A stretch of 64,000 nucleotides of DNA from Parambassis ranga (GCF_900634625.1 NC_041040.1:13941389-14005388), one strand, 5' to 3'. Shown: positions 1 to 13,700, counted from the first letter of the stretch. The notes: generated by a model from the sequence alone, not told the origin. Program-made: numbers and translations.

Positions 1-379
1 TTCGTCCCCTCCAACACTAGTTACAAAGTTAGTAACTAGTAGGTAAACACATTCAGCAGTCAGGTTGTTGTTTTGAAATGTACAGTTTTGCTCTCTGTAG
101 ATAATTTACAGTTTGATATCAGCTTACATGTATGTGTGTATTTTTTATGTCACTGCCCGGGCTAACAGGTATTCTGACACTGGGCTTTAAACACTTTAGG
201 GCTCACTATGAGAGCGACTGAACCAAAATAGTAAACTGTAGCGCTAACCTTGACCATGAGCTGCTCTCTACAGCTGGAAGTAGTGAACACATGTCTGCAC
301 ATGATCACATTGTGTTACTATAAAAATATTGACTGTAGCTGCTTTAATAAATAATCGACCTGATTCGCTGTTGTCGCAG
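1..379 (+). other. nsun6: NSUN6 intron, 3' part
   Basis: Intron sequence upstream of the penultimate NSUN6 exon, ending in a pyrimidine-rich acceptor (ctgttgtcgcag) at 378-379. No other coding signal was seen here. Confidence 0.7.
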
Positions 380-767
380 GCGGTGCAGTTGCTGAAGAAA
401 GGCGGAGTTTTGGTGTACAGCACCTGCACAGTGACTCTGGCAGAGAATGAGGAGCAGGTAGCCTGGGCCCTGGATACCTTCCCCTGCCTCACGCTCCAGC
501 CACAGGTGAACACACTTCAGCCATATAGACAGACTCACAAACACAAATAAACAAAAGATTCACGTTGTTTTATCTTGCTTCTCTCAGGAGCCTCACATCG
601 GCGCAGAGGGCATGCTGGGAGCCGGCCTGTCACCTGAGCAGCTGCGCCTCCTCCAGAGGTTCAGTCCTGAGCTGAGCTGGGACCAGACGCAAACTACAAC
701 CGCCTTCCCCGGCAGAGCCGACAGCGACACCATCGGCTTTTTCATCGCCAAGTTTCTGAAGAACTGA
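380..767 (+). CDS. nsun6: NSUN6, last two coding exons (tRNA/mRNA m5C methyltransferase)
   Basis: These two exons (380-505 and 588-767) encode the C-terminal end of the NOP2/Sun RNA methyltransferase 6. NSUN6 makes 5-methylcytosine on tRNA acceptor stems (C72) and on some mRNAs. The first exon starts in phase 0 after an AG acceptor and reads AVQLLKKGGVLVYSTCTVTL, which carries the Rossmann-fold strand and the S-T-C-T motif whose cysteine is the NSUN family catalytic/release cysteine. It goes on with AENEEQVAWAL and ends at CAG|gtgaac. The second exon starts at GAG after ctctcag, reads EPHIGAEGMLGAGLSPEQL, and closes with DTIGFFIAKFLKN and TGA at 765-767. Start, PUA domain and most of the methyltransferase lie outside the window. 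It converges with CACNB2. Confidence 0.93.
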
Positions 768-1320
768 CGGGAGGGTGCGTTGTTGTCTCGCGCACAGCCC
801 TCACACGAGACTACAAGACAAGAACAATAGTGTTTATATTACAACACCCTGTGTGCTTTGACTGGCCAATGTTGACAAAGAGCTCACTGTGCTGTTTACA
901 GCATCTGCCTCTTAACAGCTGCTCTCTAAAACTGCGGGCCATATAGGGATAAGCTTTATAAACACCAAGGGGCAGGAGAGAGGGGAGAGAGAGGGAGGAG
1001 GAGGAGGAGCAGGGAGGGGGCACGTGGGGATGGAGACTGAATGAGTATTGGCAAATGCAGCAGTGCTAGTGTCGCCATAACAACAGTGACGACACAGCTG
1101 CCATGGTGACAGTGGATTCGCTGGATCTGGGAGCGTTGATCAGGAAGTGGCGTGCAGAAAGAGGTCATCAGAGGTATTAACAATTTAGTGTCTTTAGTAG
1201 TGCAGGAGACAACTGGGAGCTCTAATTAGTACCTCTGCTGCCTGTGAGAGCGGCAAGACACTGCCATCAGGAGGAAGTTACATCATTTTTCACAATAAAA
1301 GCACATTTTAAGGTACCCTG
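768..1320 (+). other. nsun6: NSUN6 3' UTR with AATAAA
   Basis: Non-coding sequence after the NSUN6 stop. An AATAAA hexamer at 1294-1299, followed by T/GT-rich sequence, is the likely poly(A) signal, giving a 3' UTR of about 550 nt. The purine-rich run at 970-1025 (GGGAGAGAGAGGGAGGAGGAGG) gives rise only to spurious open frames. Confidence 0.5.
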
Positions 1321-4009
1321 TACCCTCAGGTTTGGTTATTATTGATTTACCAGAATTTCAAATGAAATGTTTCACACACATACACACAATACAGTTTCAA
1401 GTAAATTATTTAATATTGAATACATTAAAATATGAAATATGCATATTTGTATAAAAAAGCTTTCTGAATTTTTCACTCATTATTTTAAATATATTGATCA
1501 TCACCCTGTGCTTGACGGTGAGTGATTTCATGAACAGTTGATACTTATATACAGCATATTGAAGCAAAGTGTTACCATTAGTTTATTCAGTGCAAATTGA
1601 ACTCAGAAAAACTGTCTGATAAATCTGCATCCTGTGGAATTCATACATTTGTGTCTGCAGTGCACAAACATCTGGCCCACTCTCCATCATGCAGCATTTT
1701 GAGGACCTTCACGGTGACCTCGGCTCAATCCCTCTTCCTGGGAATACCATCAACACACACACACACACGCATCTGTCTGCACCCCCTCCTCCCAATACTC
1801 TACATCTGTGTACATTTCACTGTATGTGAAGGGCTGGTTAAAATGGCTGCATGCAATAAATTCTCCGATCAAATCAGCAAGCAGCTCTTGTTTTGTGTTT
1901 TGGAGGAGCAGCCTCCTATTTTAGATGCATCCCCTCAGTGTTGTCATTCATGTCGATGTTGTCATGACGACTCAGGAGGCAGGCCGGAGAGTCTACCTCA
2001 ATTTTTCAGCGGAGTTTCAGGTGGCTATTTTTAGATGCTGCTTCCCCTCCTCTCATCCGGGTCTCCTGACAAGAGCACACATCAAAACCTTTCCCCATCA
2101 TGTCAGTCCTCTGTTGGCAACTTTATTCTTCATATTTATGCATTATGTACATACACATGTACACTGTTATAAAATCTGTAGTGCTACCAATGTAGCATAG
2201 AAATGTCAGGCAAAAAAAACAAACAAAAAGACTGTGAGGGGATGGAGTGTAAACGGAGGGCCAGGGTGTGTCAACTCAAACATAACATCAATTATTTAGA
2301 CATTTAGTGTCATGAAATAAAACCTGATATCATTGACTCCTGAGCAGGTGGAGGCTCCAAGAACTCCACTGCTTTGCAGTAAGTAGATGCTGTGTTCAAT
2401 CAGGACGGCGAACAGATGGCAGACAGATAAACAACTTGCATTTATAGATCTGCTAAACATGTGGAGTTATTCGTTTTGCAAATGCATCCTTTAATTTTTT
2501 TAGTGAAGAACATGAACTGAACAAAATCTCCTAAAATTAACATTCTGTGTACTAAGAAGTGGGAGATCAACAACATTCATTAGAAAGAGAGGGGCCGGAC
2601 TTAAAGAACAGCGATGGAGTTTTGGTTAAGATGTCTCATATCAAATTGCTTCCACTTGAACCCAATGAGAACCAGTGGAAGTGCAGAATAAAGGGTGTAC
2701 CAATGTTATAAAATGTTTCTGGACCCATACAAACAACAGTACTGCATGTAAGAGGAAGTTACTGTACTCGTTTGTCTTGTAAGGCAAGACTAAGGTGCGC
2801 CTCGCAGGAGGCATAAATATGCTGAAACCAAACGTCTGACAGGTACGCAGAATACAAAAGGAGCTGAGCAGGAAATGATCATTAAAGTAAAGGAGCAGTC
2901 CGACACTTTGGGAAATCCTGCACACTAACTAGTGTTCTTGCTGGAAGTCAAGTCATTACCACTAACACAGTTTGTGTCTGTTAAAGATGAAGCCAGCAGC
3001 CACTAAGCTTAACACTATCTTCAGGTCATATTTAGGTTTTTGTACAGCTTAAACAAGCAAAACATGGTAATAAGGGAGATGTTTAACATACACCAGCATG
3101 GCTGCTACCTCGTCTGATGTCTGTGTGTGTTACACAGTGTTACAGTGAAAGTCCATTGTGTAAATCATTTTAGTCGTTTAGCACTATTCACTTCTATTAA
3201 TGCAAACCCTCTGGGTGACTTGAAGACTTAGTAAACATTGACAGTAAGTGTGCGGGGCTTTGCTACGATCTTTGTGCCAAGCTTAGCTAACCTGCTGCTG
3301 GCTGTTGTCCTTATATGTATCACACAGATATGAAAGTGGTATTGCTCAACAGTCCTGCACCAAATCACAAAGACTGTAATATTCAGTTTTAGTTAGAACA
3401 ACAAGGCTGCAGTCTGAAAGAAAACAATAGAAACACAGTATTAATGAGACAGAAATTCTCAGTTTGAACAAAAACTGAACATTACACTCCAAACTGTTAC
3501 AATAGCTTTATCTGAGTGTATCTAAAAAGCCAGCAAATTTCCCAAATTGCCCAACGATTCTGCAAATACAGCATCAAACTATGTTGGTCGGTGAACCCCT
3601 GCAGTCAACCCTCGCAGTAGTCTGAAGGAACAAAAATATTCAAGTGGTAGCAAGCAATTAAAAATTAATAACAATAATAGAAACAATAAAAAAAATGCTA
3701 ATCACAGAAAGCACAGCTCAGTACAGAAAAAAATTCTGCTTTTGTGTCATGCTTTATCAAACACAGGTTTAAAATATGCATATCTGAGAATATTCATGCA
3801 TATCCACACATAAACAACGTCTATGCATAGATACACACATACATATACTTCTATATTTATATTTGTATCTAAGTAATCAAAATCCTGCCATTGAGAAAAG
3901 ATGCAACGGCATTTACAAAGAAGTGTACATAAATAGGATGCTGTGGTTTCAGGGTGTAGCAGCACGATGGGAGGACAGAATGGAGAGTCCGGGCGAGGGG
4001 TTTGCTCTG
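1321..4009 (-). other. cacnb2: CACNB2 3' UTR / convergent intergenic region
   Basis: This stretch lies between the likely NSUN6 cleavage site and the CACNB2 stop codon. It probably holds the long CACNB2 3' UTR. Minus-strand AATAAA candidates are at 2122-2127 and 1582-1587. It also contains an (AC)n run at 1752-1768 and an old interspersed repeat at 2893-3370. The open frames here (for example 1597-2034 on plus) have no recognisable product. Confidence 0.4.
2893..3370. repeat. Diverged teleost interspersed repeat with inverted halves
   Basis: The left part reads cgacactttgggaaat...ataccact-like, then atgaagccagcagcc...agcttaac. The right part carries the opposite-strand version: gctgctggctg then gatatgaaagtggtat. 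The middle has ggtttttgtacagcttaaac. I recognise these blocks as a common teleost repeat built of two inverted arms, here strongly decayed. The family name is not certain to me. Confidence 0.5.
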
Positions 4010-4750
4010 TCACTGGTGGATGTACGAGTCTCTGGCCCATTCCCCTGCCTCGCCCCTCTTTTTGGGAGCCACCTCCCCCTCTCGGTCCCTCTCTCTGTCT
4101 CGGTCATAGTAGTGGTGGTGGTCACGTGTCGGCCGGTGGTGGTGGTGTGAGCGCTGCTTGTTCCGCTCATTATGGTCCTGCTCCCGCTCCTTAGAGCGGT
4201 GGTGTCCCATGCTGTGGCCGGCTTCATCCGCCCCACTGCGATGATGGTGGTGGTGGTGATGGTGGTTGTGGTCCCGGTGGGGCAGTGGCTCGTAGCGCTG
4301 TTGCTGCTGGGGGTGCCCCTCCCCTAGATCCTCCTCGTCATCCACCTCCTCTTCCTGGCGGAGGAGCTGAGTGCGTGGCTCGATATAGGCAGAGTCTTTG
4401 CTCTCTCGGCTCTCTTTGCTCTCTCGACTCTCGGGGGTCTCAGAGTCCAAAGTCTCCTGCCGGGATAGACCCCTGGCCCTGTTGCTGTGGTGGTGGTGGT
4501 GGTGATGGTGGTTGTGTTGCTCAGTCCTGGTGGACGACGACCGGTGGTGGATGTGCTGGGCTCTCCTTGAAGATTCTGTCCTGAGTGGCCTCTCCTCCTC
4601 ATTGCCCTCTTCCTCAGCTTCTGCATCCCCATCGGCCTGGTCCACGCTCTGGTGGTGGTGATGATGGTGGTGGTGATGGTGCTGGTAATCCTCTCTGGAG
4701 CTTTTCCTCTCCACTAATGCTTTATCTCCTTTCTGCTCTGTACTGTTGCA
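4010..4750 (-). CDS. cacnb2: CACNB2 last coding exon (His-rich C-terminal tail)
   Basis: The exon opens with TGC AAC AGT after a ctcatctcag acceptor, in phase 0, and encodes 246 residues to TGA at 4010-4012. Recognisable beta-2 landmarks are RGLSRQETLDSETPES, DSAYIEP, REQDHNE, KQRS and the terminal KKRGEAGEWARD. Between these are polyhistidine runs of about ten (after SSREDYQ), eight (after EQHN) and eight (after DHN), plus shorter ones (RSHHHH, DHHHYY), and a repeated RESKESRESKDS segment. In mammalian beta-2 this tail has scattered His but, as I recall it, no such long runs. The tail is predicted disordered. The CAC/CAT triplet repeats may vary in length between individuals. Confidence 0.93.
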   Translation of the reverse strand, partial: CNSTEQKGDKALVERKSSREDYQHHHHHHHHHHQSVDQADGDAEAEEEGNEEERPLRTESSRRAQHIHHRSSSTRTEQHNHHHHHHHHSNRARGLSRQETLDSETPESRESKESRESKDSAYIEPRTQLLRQEEEVDDEEDLGEGHPQQQQRYEPLPHRDHNHHHHHHHHRSGADEAGHSMGHHRSKEREQDHNERNKQRSHHHHRPTRDHHHYYDRDRERDREGEVAPKKRGEAGEWARDSYIHQ

Positions 4751-7700
4751 CTGAGATGAGAGGGACACACATCAGTCAGAATAATGGCAAAAGGCAGGAA
4801 AACATGAAAACACCACTGCAAACACACACAAACTGTGTCCGTCTATTCCACATAACAACTGAAACTCACAGCATGAAATGCCACACTTGAACACACACGC
4901 TTGCTTGTCACATTGGTTCCTGGAGTAAGAATTCAAGAAGCAAGCTGCACTCCTCAGTTTCAGCCTCCGTCGCACTTACCACACCATCAAATACATGTCA
5001 AGCTCACTCCTGCTCCTCATCAATATCTGCGCCTTCCTCATTCTCAGTCTTACATTTCCCATTGTGACGGCAGTGGATGGAGAAAGTGTAGAAGTGAGTA
5101 TTTACAAACTGCACACACTGGTGTTGGTCACTCTAAATCAACAAATACTTCCATAACATGACTGCTACGGAAAGCTGACGCCTTTAAGAAAGACAAACGC
5201 ATTTGGCGAATGTGAAACAAAGTTTATGCAACACACACCACCTTGATCTTGAAGACTTTCTACATCTGTTTAACAGCAATCCATCAAACAGCGTTTATAT
5301 TCAAAGTAAAATAAAATACATCTTTAGATTGTGTTTCCTTCACCTCTCCCTTTCTAACACTTCTTCCTGTACCTGCACATCGGAGACCGGTGCCTGGCTG
5401 GAGGGCAGCGTAGCTGTGGGCAGCTTGGTTAGCTGAGGGTTTGGGGGGTTGCAGCTGCTGGGGTGAGTGCTTTTCCAGTAGGCCTCCAGGTAATCCGCCA
5501 TATGCTCACAAGCATCCTCCAACTGGTTTTCATCAAGGATGATGTCAAACATCTCCTAAGAAAGGTGAGATGGAGAGACATTACATGGTCAAGAAGAAAA
5601 AAAGCAAAAGAGCATCATACAAAATATCATAGATGTGTCAGAGACATCCCTCTGAATTAGACACTAAAATAGCATTAGGAATTAATTCTGAGAAAATCTT
5701 GGATTGTAATTCCCTCAAGATACTCAACTGCGATCTGAATTAAATTAAGTCTGCAGTTTCACAAGCCTGGAGTGCTTGCTTCATTTTCTAAAATAATAAC
5801 CAAGCAGATTACAGAGCAACGGAAATAGAACTGGCAGCAATTATAAAGCTTAAAAAAAAAAAATCTGACTTCACATATGCACAAAACTAAAACCCGGAGC
5901 CAAAAAGGACATAACTCCAGGTTCATTCAAACACTGTGCAGACTCACAGGAGGGCACTGAGCCAGCTTGTCGGCGGCCACCATCTGGACGTTGAGGTGTT
6001 TGGCCTGAGACTTGCCTCTGGACTTGATGAGCCGCTGCAGCACCTGAAGGCAAATGAGGACAGAAGGCAACAAGGTCAGTCATTTCTGACAAAACTAAGT
6101 TAAGGCTTTGTGTGGACAATATTCACATCTGTGAATGTTAGCTCTAAATTGAAAGTGAAATAGACAGGGAAAATAATGCAGTTTATTTTATTCCCCTCAG
6201 AGAGCGATACACTTTGCTGCCACTCTGATTTCAAGCGTGCATCTCATACCTCCTTAGCCATGCCTTCTCCCACCTTCTGCGTTATACAAATGCTTTGTGT
6301 GTTTTTTTTATTGATCACTGAATCATGAGCCTTTCTGCTGAAGGTCAGAGCAATGAATCAGTCCTCTCACGCATTTCCTCGCTCTAAAACGAGCGGTCAC
6401 GTCTGACAGGCTGGATTTAAAATCACAGCCAGGGAGCAGCTCAGTTACAGGGAGACAATACGAGCAGTGACAAGACACAGCAACGAGCCAGACACAAATA
6501 AACTAGTGGAGCTGACTAACACTTCAGAAGTAGAGGGAACATTGCTGTGTTCCTTTGTCATCCTGTTCTCATTTTGTAATACATACTGTACCATTTATTT
6601 CACTGATTGCAAAACAGTCTCAGTTTTCTCACCTTGGGAGAGGTGATCTTGACGTAGACTATAATGGGGGCAAGAGATGTCTTCCCAAGCTGTGATGGGT
6701 GGTTGATGGTGTCTGCGTCCAGAACCACCAGCTGTAACGTCCGAGCCAGTTCGAAAATTCGCTCGATCTCACTCTGGACTTCAGCTGAGGGGAGAAACAG
6801 ACGTCCTGACTTACTGCTCCATTTTCTTGCACTTTCATTAATGATTATTCATTACAATTATTTTTTGTAAACGTTTAAATATGACCACTTAGCATTTGCA
6901 CAAAATGTTTCTGTGTGTAGTTAAAAATGGGTCTTAGGTCACCAGTAGCTCCTTTTGTAATAATTTATATAACAACTATTACTCGATTTAAACTCTTGGA
7001 CATTAACTACTTGTACTGTGTATGTAAATCTCGATGGCTTGCTGAGATATTCCACCATGATGCTCCTATGGGTAAAAAAAAAAATACCAATTAAATGTTC
7101 TTAAATACAGTTTTATGTCAGAGGCACAACTACCTCCGCTGTTTCTTTGTGAGTTCATCAATGATATGTCTTTAAAAATGTGACTGCATTGCATCATTGA
7201 TTTGGCACTCGGCTCCCGTCTCTGCCTCAAAGAGACTTAAATATTCAAAACATCATGACTTTAGGGACAAGGCTTTAGAGACTAATAGCTCGGAGAGGCC
7301 TGGCAAGCTACATTATGTTACCTCTAACAAATACTGACTGTTACATCACACAGCCCCCACTCAAACAGATGACGACGCGCCTGCAAAAACAATCCTACAA
7401 ATCACAGAAAAAAAAAAGGCACGAGTCCCAGTCGGAGAAAAATCACAGCCAAGCTTCATGACTCCCAGTCACGACAAAGTCTGAAGTAAACTGATAACAT
7501 GAAAACATTCCTAACTAACAGCTCACTTTCCTGCTGAAATATGCCAGATGGGTGAGATAATTTCACTTTAATACCCAGAACCAACATTTTCCTGAAATCA
7601 TTTCATATATGTCACTTTTTATTAAAGGAATTTACAGAAAACAAGGGCAAAACATGTGGTGATTGTTAGCAGGAATGGGGGATTTTTAGATCCCAGACAC

Positions 7701-10700
7701 AGTTAATGTGGATTTTTAAATGAATTAATAATGCACTCTAATGTGTCTCAGTCTTAACGTCTTATTTAAGCAGACAGCAGAGGTGGTGGTTTTACTGAGA
7801 CTAATTATCTAGCCATGGTGAGGTGGCTTTCTGCGCTCTGACATGTAATACATGTTTTGCCCCCTGTATGCACTTGTCTGGGGACTTCTTCCTCTGCTGG
7901 GGCTGCTGACTGATGCTTATGGTGATACATAGCAGAGATAAGCCTTGTCACCATCATTCGACTCAGGAATCTGTTTTGTTCTAATCAGATCTAAACCCCA
8001 ATCAGCCTAAGTCAAATCAGAGTCGGTTCTTGAACTCGTTATCGGGTTTTTTTTATGCTCTATCTTTCATTCCCAACAAAAGAAAGCAGCAAAACCCACT
8101 CAGGGCAGTTGGGAGTTATCATTGCCATTGTCAAGAGTTTCTTTAATCGTTTCCTTCCTTTTCCACGTTAGCTGGTCTCCTTGAAAGCATTATGAATCAA
8201 AACACCAGATGTTCCCAGGCATCGTGGAGATTACAAACAAAACCTACCCAAGTTAGAGCGTGTGTTGGAGCGCTCAATGATGGCGTGCTTGCTGGGGTTG
8301 TTCAGGACGGAGCGCTTGGCAAGAGAGATATCCGCTGTGACGCGGGTTATTGATATTCTGAGAAAAAAGACAAGAGAAGTAATTGGTTGGTCAGATAATA
8401 TGTTGCATGTTGCTTGGGCACATCCACGGTTTCCATTCTCTTTTCATTTCACAGCGACACATACAGAAACATAAAGGTTAACAGCACACAATATTTAGGT
8501 TCTGTTTAGGCAACCTACCAACTAAGCCCATTACATGGCTGATGATAGTAAATATTTCACTAGAATTCCTGTGTACATACAGCTGTGCTTCACATTCCTG
8601 AAAAGGTTGGTCCTGTGATATTTGCAGACATCGGTTCTTCCTTTGGACACATGTGCCTGTCTCAGCCTGGAAACTGATGGCAGATTGATTTGTGTACAAA
8701 CACAGCTGACTAATAAGAAACTAAGACTAAGCATGTAAGAAGCGTTGTTTGTCACAAACTGCTGCGAAAATCCTTAGTCCAATACATACATGCTCCTATA
8801 TGCTCCTAAAAACCTGAATAATACGTATCCCACCTTTTAATCGGCACATGCTATGTCTTACTGGGCCTGAGAAACTCTTTTGTAAAAACTAAAGATATAT
8901 TTTAGTGGGGAAGGTATTTATAGGTAGGTTTTTATAGAATATGATTCATTATGGTTTTTATTTTAAGCCACGTAAGACACACATTTCATGAAATTAATAA
9001 ACCAAGGACAAAAGGCAGATCATAGCCAGAGAATTACCGTTGGGCATAAATTGATTTGAAAAATCAACAGATTAAAACAAACTATTCTCTGCAGCTGCTG
9101 AAGGTTTGTGTGGATCTTGGTGTTGTGTAACTTCATGGCCTTGCTACTATGGATAAGAGGATGGACTCAGCACTCAGTTAGGAGAACCTTGTTCAGCTCT
9201 AGGACCCACTATGGCCTATTAAGGACATGGAGAGGGCCTATTTAAAGCTGCAGCACACATCTCCAGGCCAAACAAACTTGTTACACACTCCCTCAGCTAA
9301 CCTCGGGGGACAGATAAATACCAGCATATAGACTCAGAGAAGAGAAGAATGAGGAAGGAAGCGGGATGAGAGCTTGTATTTTAAAAGGTCACAGGGAGAC
9401 TTACCTTCCCTCAAATCTGTGTTTCAAAAAGTCAAACAGGGCTTTTTGCATCATGTCGGTCACCTGTGGACGGGTGAGAAAACAGTTACAGACACCACAT
9501 GTGACGGTAAAAAAAGTCAGTGTTTTGTTTGAAATGTTGAAGCACCTCGTAGCCCTTCAGTGACGGTCCAACCAGAACCACGGGTCGCATGGAAGGCACA
9601 ACGTCGTACGGAGGAATGTGTTCCGTCTTTAAAGAGGAGAAGAAAAACAGTTTCACATTTATGGAGACGAAGTAAAGGCTCAGACCACAAATCACTTGAA
9701 GGGTTGGAACGACAACAAGCAGGACAATTTAAAAGCACAGGACAGCATGAACCATGAAACGGATGTCTCAGCTGGCCTGTTAAAACACAAGCAAGCTTTA
9801 ATTTATTATAGATGTTAATGTCACCAGGTTGTTAAGATTTTAAAGGTAAGCTATGGTAAAACAACTATATTTCATGTCGTCTCATGGTTCTGATGTCACA
9901 GAGTAAAAAGAAAAACAAAATGATAGGAAAGGTTAGTTAGAGAACAGTAGACCAACAGAAGCTACAACTGAAAAACAGAGGAGGAGGATCAGGGCACTGT
10001 TAGAAGAACTTGATCACTGTCGAGGGTCAAAGTGGGAGCTCAGATTGTGGAACAGCCTGTTTTAAATCAGCATTTATATTTATTAAAGTTTCTGGCCTTA
10101 TGAAGCAGATTCAACTGTTGGATGTGATATAGACTTTTTAAAGCATTTCCCATTTCAAATACACAGGGAAAGACTTTTTGTATTTAGGATTACAGATGTT
10201 CTTGTTTCTATAGCTGATATCAGTGGAAACAGAATCACATGTTGTGTATGTTGTTATTTTGTCTGGTAAGTCGTTTATAAAAATATCCAAATGATCTCAC
10301 TAGGAGGCCAAAATAACATGTTTTGAAACACTATAGCATCTTTTTCAGTTAGGTTGTTTCTTGGCGCCATATTCAAACTGTAACTCCTCTAAATGTCTGA
10401 ATCTCTGGGAAGCAGAAACTGTTGATCATATCACCCACAGTCTTTTTTTCTTACCCTATACTTGTCTCAATGTTGAAGCTGCTGCCTCAGTCTGTTGTCT
10501 TTATAATAAGTGTTTCAGTATATTTATGTAGATATTTTTGTTGCAGTCTAATACCCCCTCTTACCCATCTATCCACTCTGAAACATTCTCTTTTAACATT
10601 TGCTGTCATCACTGAACTTCCCTAGGGATGTTGTGGGAACTGATGCCCACTACTGCTGACTAACATGAGTGTAATAATGAACAGTGAGGAACTGCTAAAA

Positions 10701-13700
10701 TACTTTAGCAGACACAGTCAACTTTGTGGTCAGTGAACCACGACCAACAGAGTTTGACAACTGAAGAAATGCACGTTGGGTTCTTACTGAGTCAACTCTT
10801 CATCTCCGTCACTGGTTAGCATATAGAAAAGGCTGGAAATACACTTACACCTAACTTAGCTCTCTCCAAAGGACAAAAAACTGCCTACAACCACAAATTA
10901 GCACATCAGGTGTTGTTGAATCCATCTATATAAAAACTGAAGCGCACACAAAGTCATCATTTATTGAGTCATGTGTGCAGACTATTTGGTTATCTTTAAA
11001 AAGGCCAGACAAGCTGTGTCCCTGTTTTTATGCCAACTCTCATCCAACTTGATAAAAATGGAAGATATAGCATTAATTTCACTTCTCAGTGAAAATAATT
11101 ATATCTAATCACAATTCGAAGCTGTTTCACACTGAGGTCTCACTGAATCAGGATTACAAGTTCACATACAAACATATAAACAATCACAACACAGAGGTTA
11201 GCAGGGGACGATTGTAGGGTAAGAGGTCAGTACAGAGAAAAATATAAGCTCAAGAAACATAAACAGAGGTCATCCCCTGACACTGCTGTGCCTGCGCACC
11301 TCACAACAAAACTTACCGACTTCTGCTTCTGCTTAGCTGTGGTGAGACGGAAGAGGAAAGAGAGACAGGTTCAGAACAGGCATGCATGCAGATAGTGGCG
11401 TGCGCGCTCAGGAACCATGACGGTGGTGTAGACAAAGAGGACAGGTGCTGAGTGAGGCCGAGCAGCCATGGGCATTTGAGTCAGAGTCGTGCAGACGAAC
11501 AGAGAAGAGGAGAGGGTGGGGTAGGCCAGAGTTTACCTTCTTAAAGAAGGGCATTCTTTTCTCTTTTGCTAGGGGTGACATGACATTGTTTGGACTGGCT
11601 TTAGGGGAGCGCAGGTTGACTGGAAGCTCATTGTCCTCGGGGTCTAAGCCTGTGGCGTCTATGTCAATGGCTACCCACACAGACAGACAGGAGCATCGTC
11701 ACACAGGAGTGAACACGGGTGAACACAGGATGTCACAGACATCGGGGTATGTTTCACATTAACAGTACCACAAAAAAAATGCAAGATTGAAAAACTTGAA
11801 GTCTATTTTACCTTAGCTTTCACTGGTTAATGGAATAAAGCCAAAACACCTGTTACATAAAAATGAGATGAAGTAAATTTGATGTGAAGCTACTTACCAG
11901 ACGAAGGAGGAGTAGATTTCCGTGAGTTAGTAACCACTTCACCTAAACTAGATGATGAGTTTGCTCCCAGTTTACTGAAACGACAGATTCAGATGTGTGA
12001 AGTCTATATAAATTAAATATAATCAAAGCAAAGATTGGAGGTGCAGAGAATTCCCTTTTTACCTGGAATGGAACTTGCCCTGTTTGGCTCTCTGCTCCTG
12101 AAGGATACGAGTGTTTTCAATCTTCACAGGACTGGGGATGAACCCGATTTCACAGCCTTCTTTCACCAGGCGTCCTATCCACCAGTCATTGTTGAATTTC
12201 TACACGACAGAATTCAAGAGTTATCTTGAGCATCCTCCTCGACCTCCTCTGCTAATTGTCAACATCATTTCCCTGACCATTATTATCCTGAGTATCATCT
12301 TGTAATTGCAGAGTTAGCCGCTCACCTCTTTGACATGGAGGAAGTCTTTAGCCTCAAAGGAGATGGCCATGCCTGGCACCGGGACATCGTCATCATGACT
12401 TGGGCTGTAGCTGACATTTGTGCGGACAGCAAATGCAACTGGTTTGGTCTACACAGGAGGAACAAAGGTTGGACATACATGAAAATGTCTGACTGAAGTT
12501 TAAATTCTAATCATTTTTGTGCACTTCTGCTGGTCAGCTGTGCTTCTTGTCTTCATACAAAGTGTAAAAATAACCCAGGGTGAGGAATACAAGCAGGCTC
12601 TGACTCATCCAGACGTACTTTAGTCTTCTCTTCACAAATGATTTGTTTCCCTGCTACACACAACAGCACTGACCTGTTACAACTCAGACATGGGCAACAT
12701 GATAGTATCTGTAGCAGCCACTGCCTCAACACTGCCTTGTCTTCCACTCACCCACAACCAGCACAAACAGCACTTGTGTAAATGGTTCATAAATCAATAC
12801 GACAATCTTTACAATGGCGAAATCAATACTGACCTTCCTATCCGATCACTGCTGCCCTTCCTCTTTGGGAACAACATCAGTCACTGAGAAAAATGCATAA
12901 TGCTAATGAAATGTTTCCTGTGCAGGCTGATATAAGCGCCTTACACTGCTGACTGTCCACTTGTAACAGTAGCTTAGTCTGTCTACAGCCTACAGTGACA
13001 AATATTTCTAGAAATTTCTAAAATAAATGATGAGACAAATAAATGGAAACAAACAAACAAACCTGAATAAGATTTAACAGGGACACATTGTGAAAAACAG
13101 TATTCTGGCAGACACTAAACTTATTTGTGGATTTGCGCTGTAAGGCTAAAATATCCTATTAAGATGCACATCCCTTTAAGAATTACATAAAATGCTTTTG
13201 GACATAATCTTGGAGCCAGTCTGGCGGCGGTGGCCACATCAGTTGGCAACATGGTCATGCCCTCAACCAGATTATATTTTCTCTGCCTTTGACAGAGTGA
13301 CAGGCATGACAGAAGTCAACAGAAAAGCCAAAATGAATGCAGAGGGATGTAGCTTAGAGTAATCTCCCAGTGAATACTTGTATGCTCAATATTTACCTGC
13401 AGATGAAAGAGAGCAACATGAGCAAAGGGGGTGTGTGATATTCAGCTAGGAGCCAAACCGAACCCACTAGATTAGAGATTTGATGCCATAACCGAGCTGG
13501 AATTTAAAAAAATGTTTTCAAAGTGTACTCAAATCTGGCCTTTTGCAGCTGGATTCATCATGCTCGTCCTACAATCCTTCTCTGAGCAACACAAAATAAA
13601 ATGAACCAATAGACTGAGATGATTTCCAGAACAGAAGCAGAAAGTGCACAAGAAAATGCACAATATGTTTCAACCATGTGGGGGAAGATGGCTGCAACAT

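Noticed and set aside
1597..2034. 145-codon open frame on the plus strand
   Set aside because: Low-complexity composition, no recognisable domain, no splice context, and it overlaps the likely CACNB2 3' UTR.
4285..4632. Gly/Pro-rich plus-strand frame and a second minus-strand frame over the CACNB2 last exon
   Set aside because: They are antisense or frame-shifted readings of the His-repeat codons of CACNB2.
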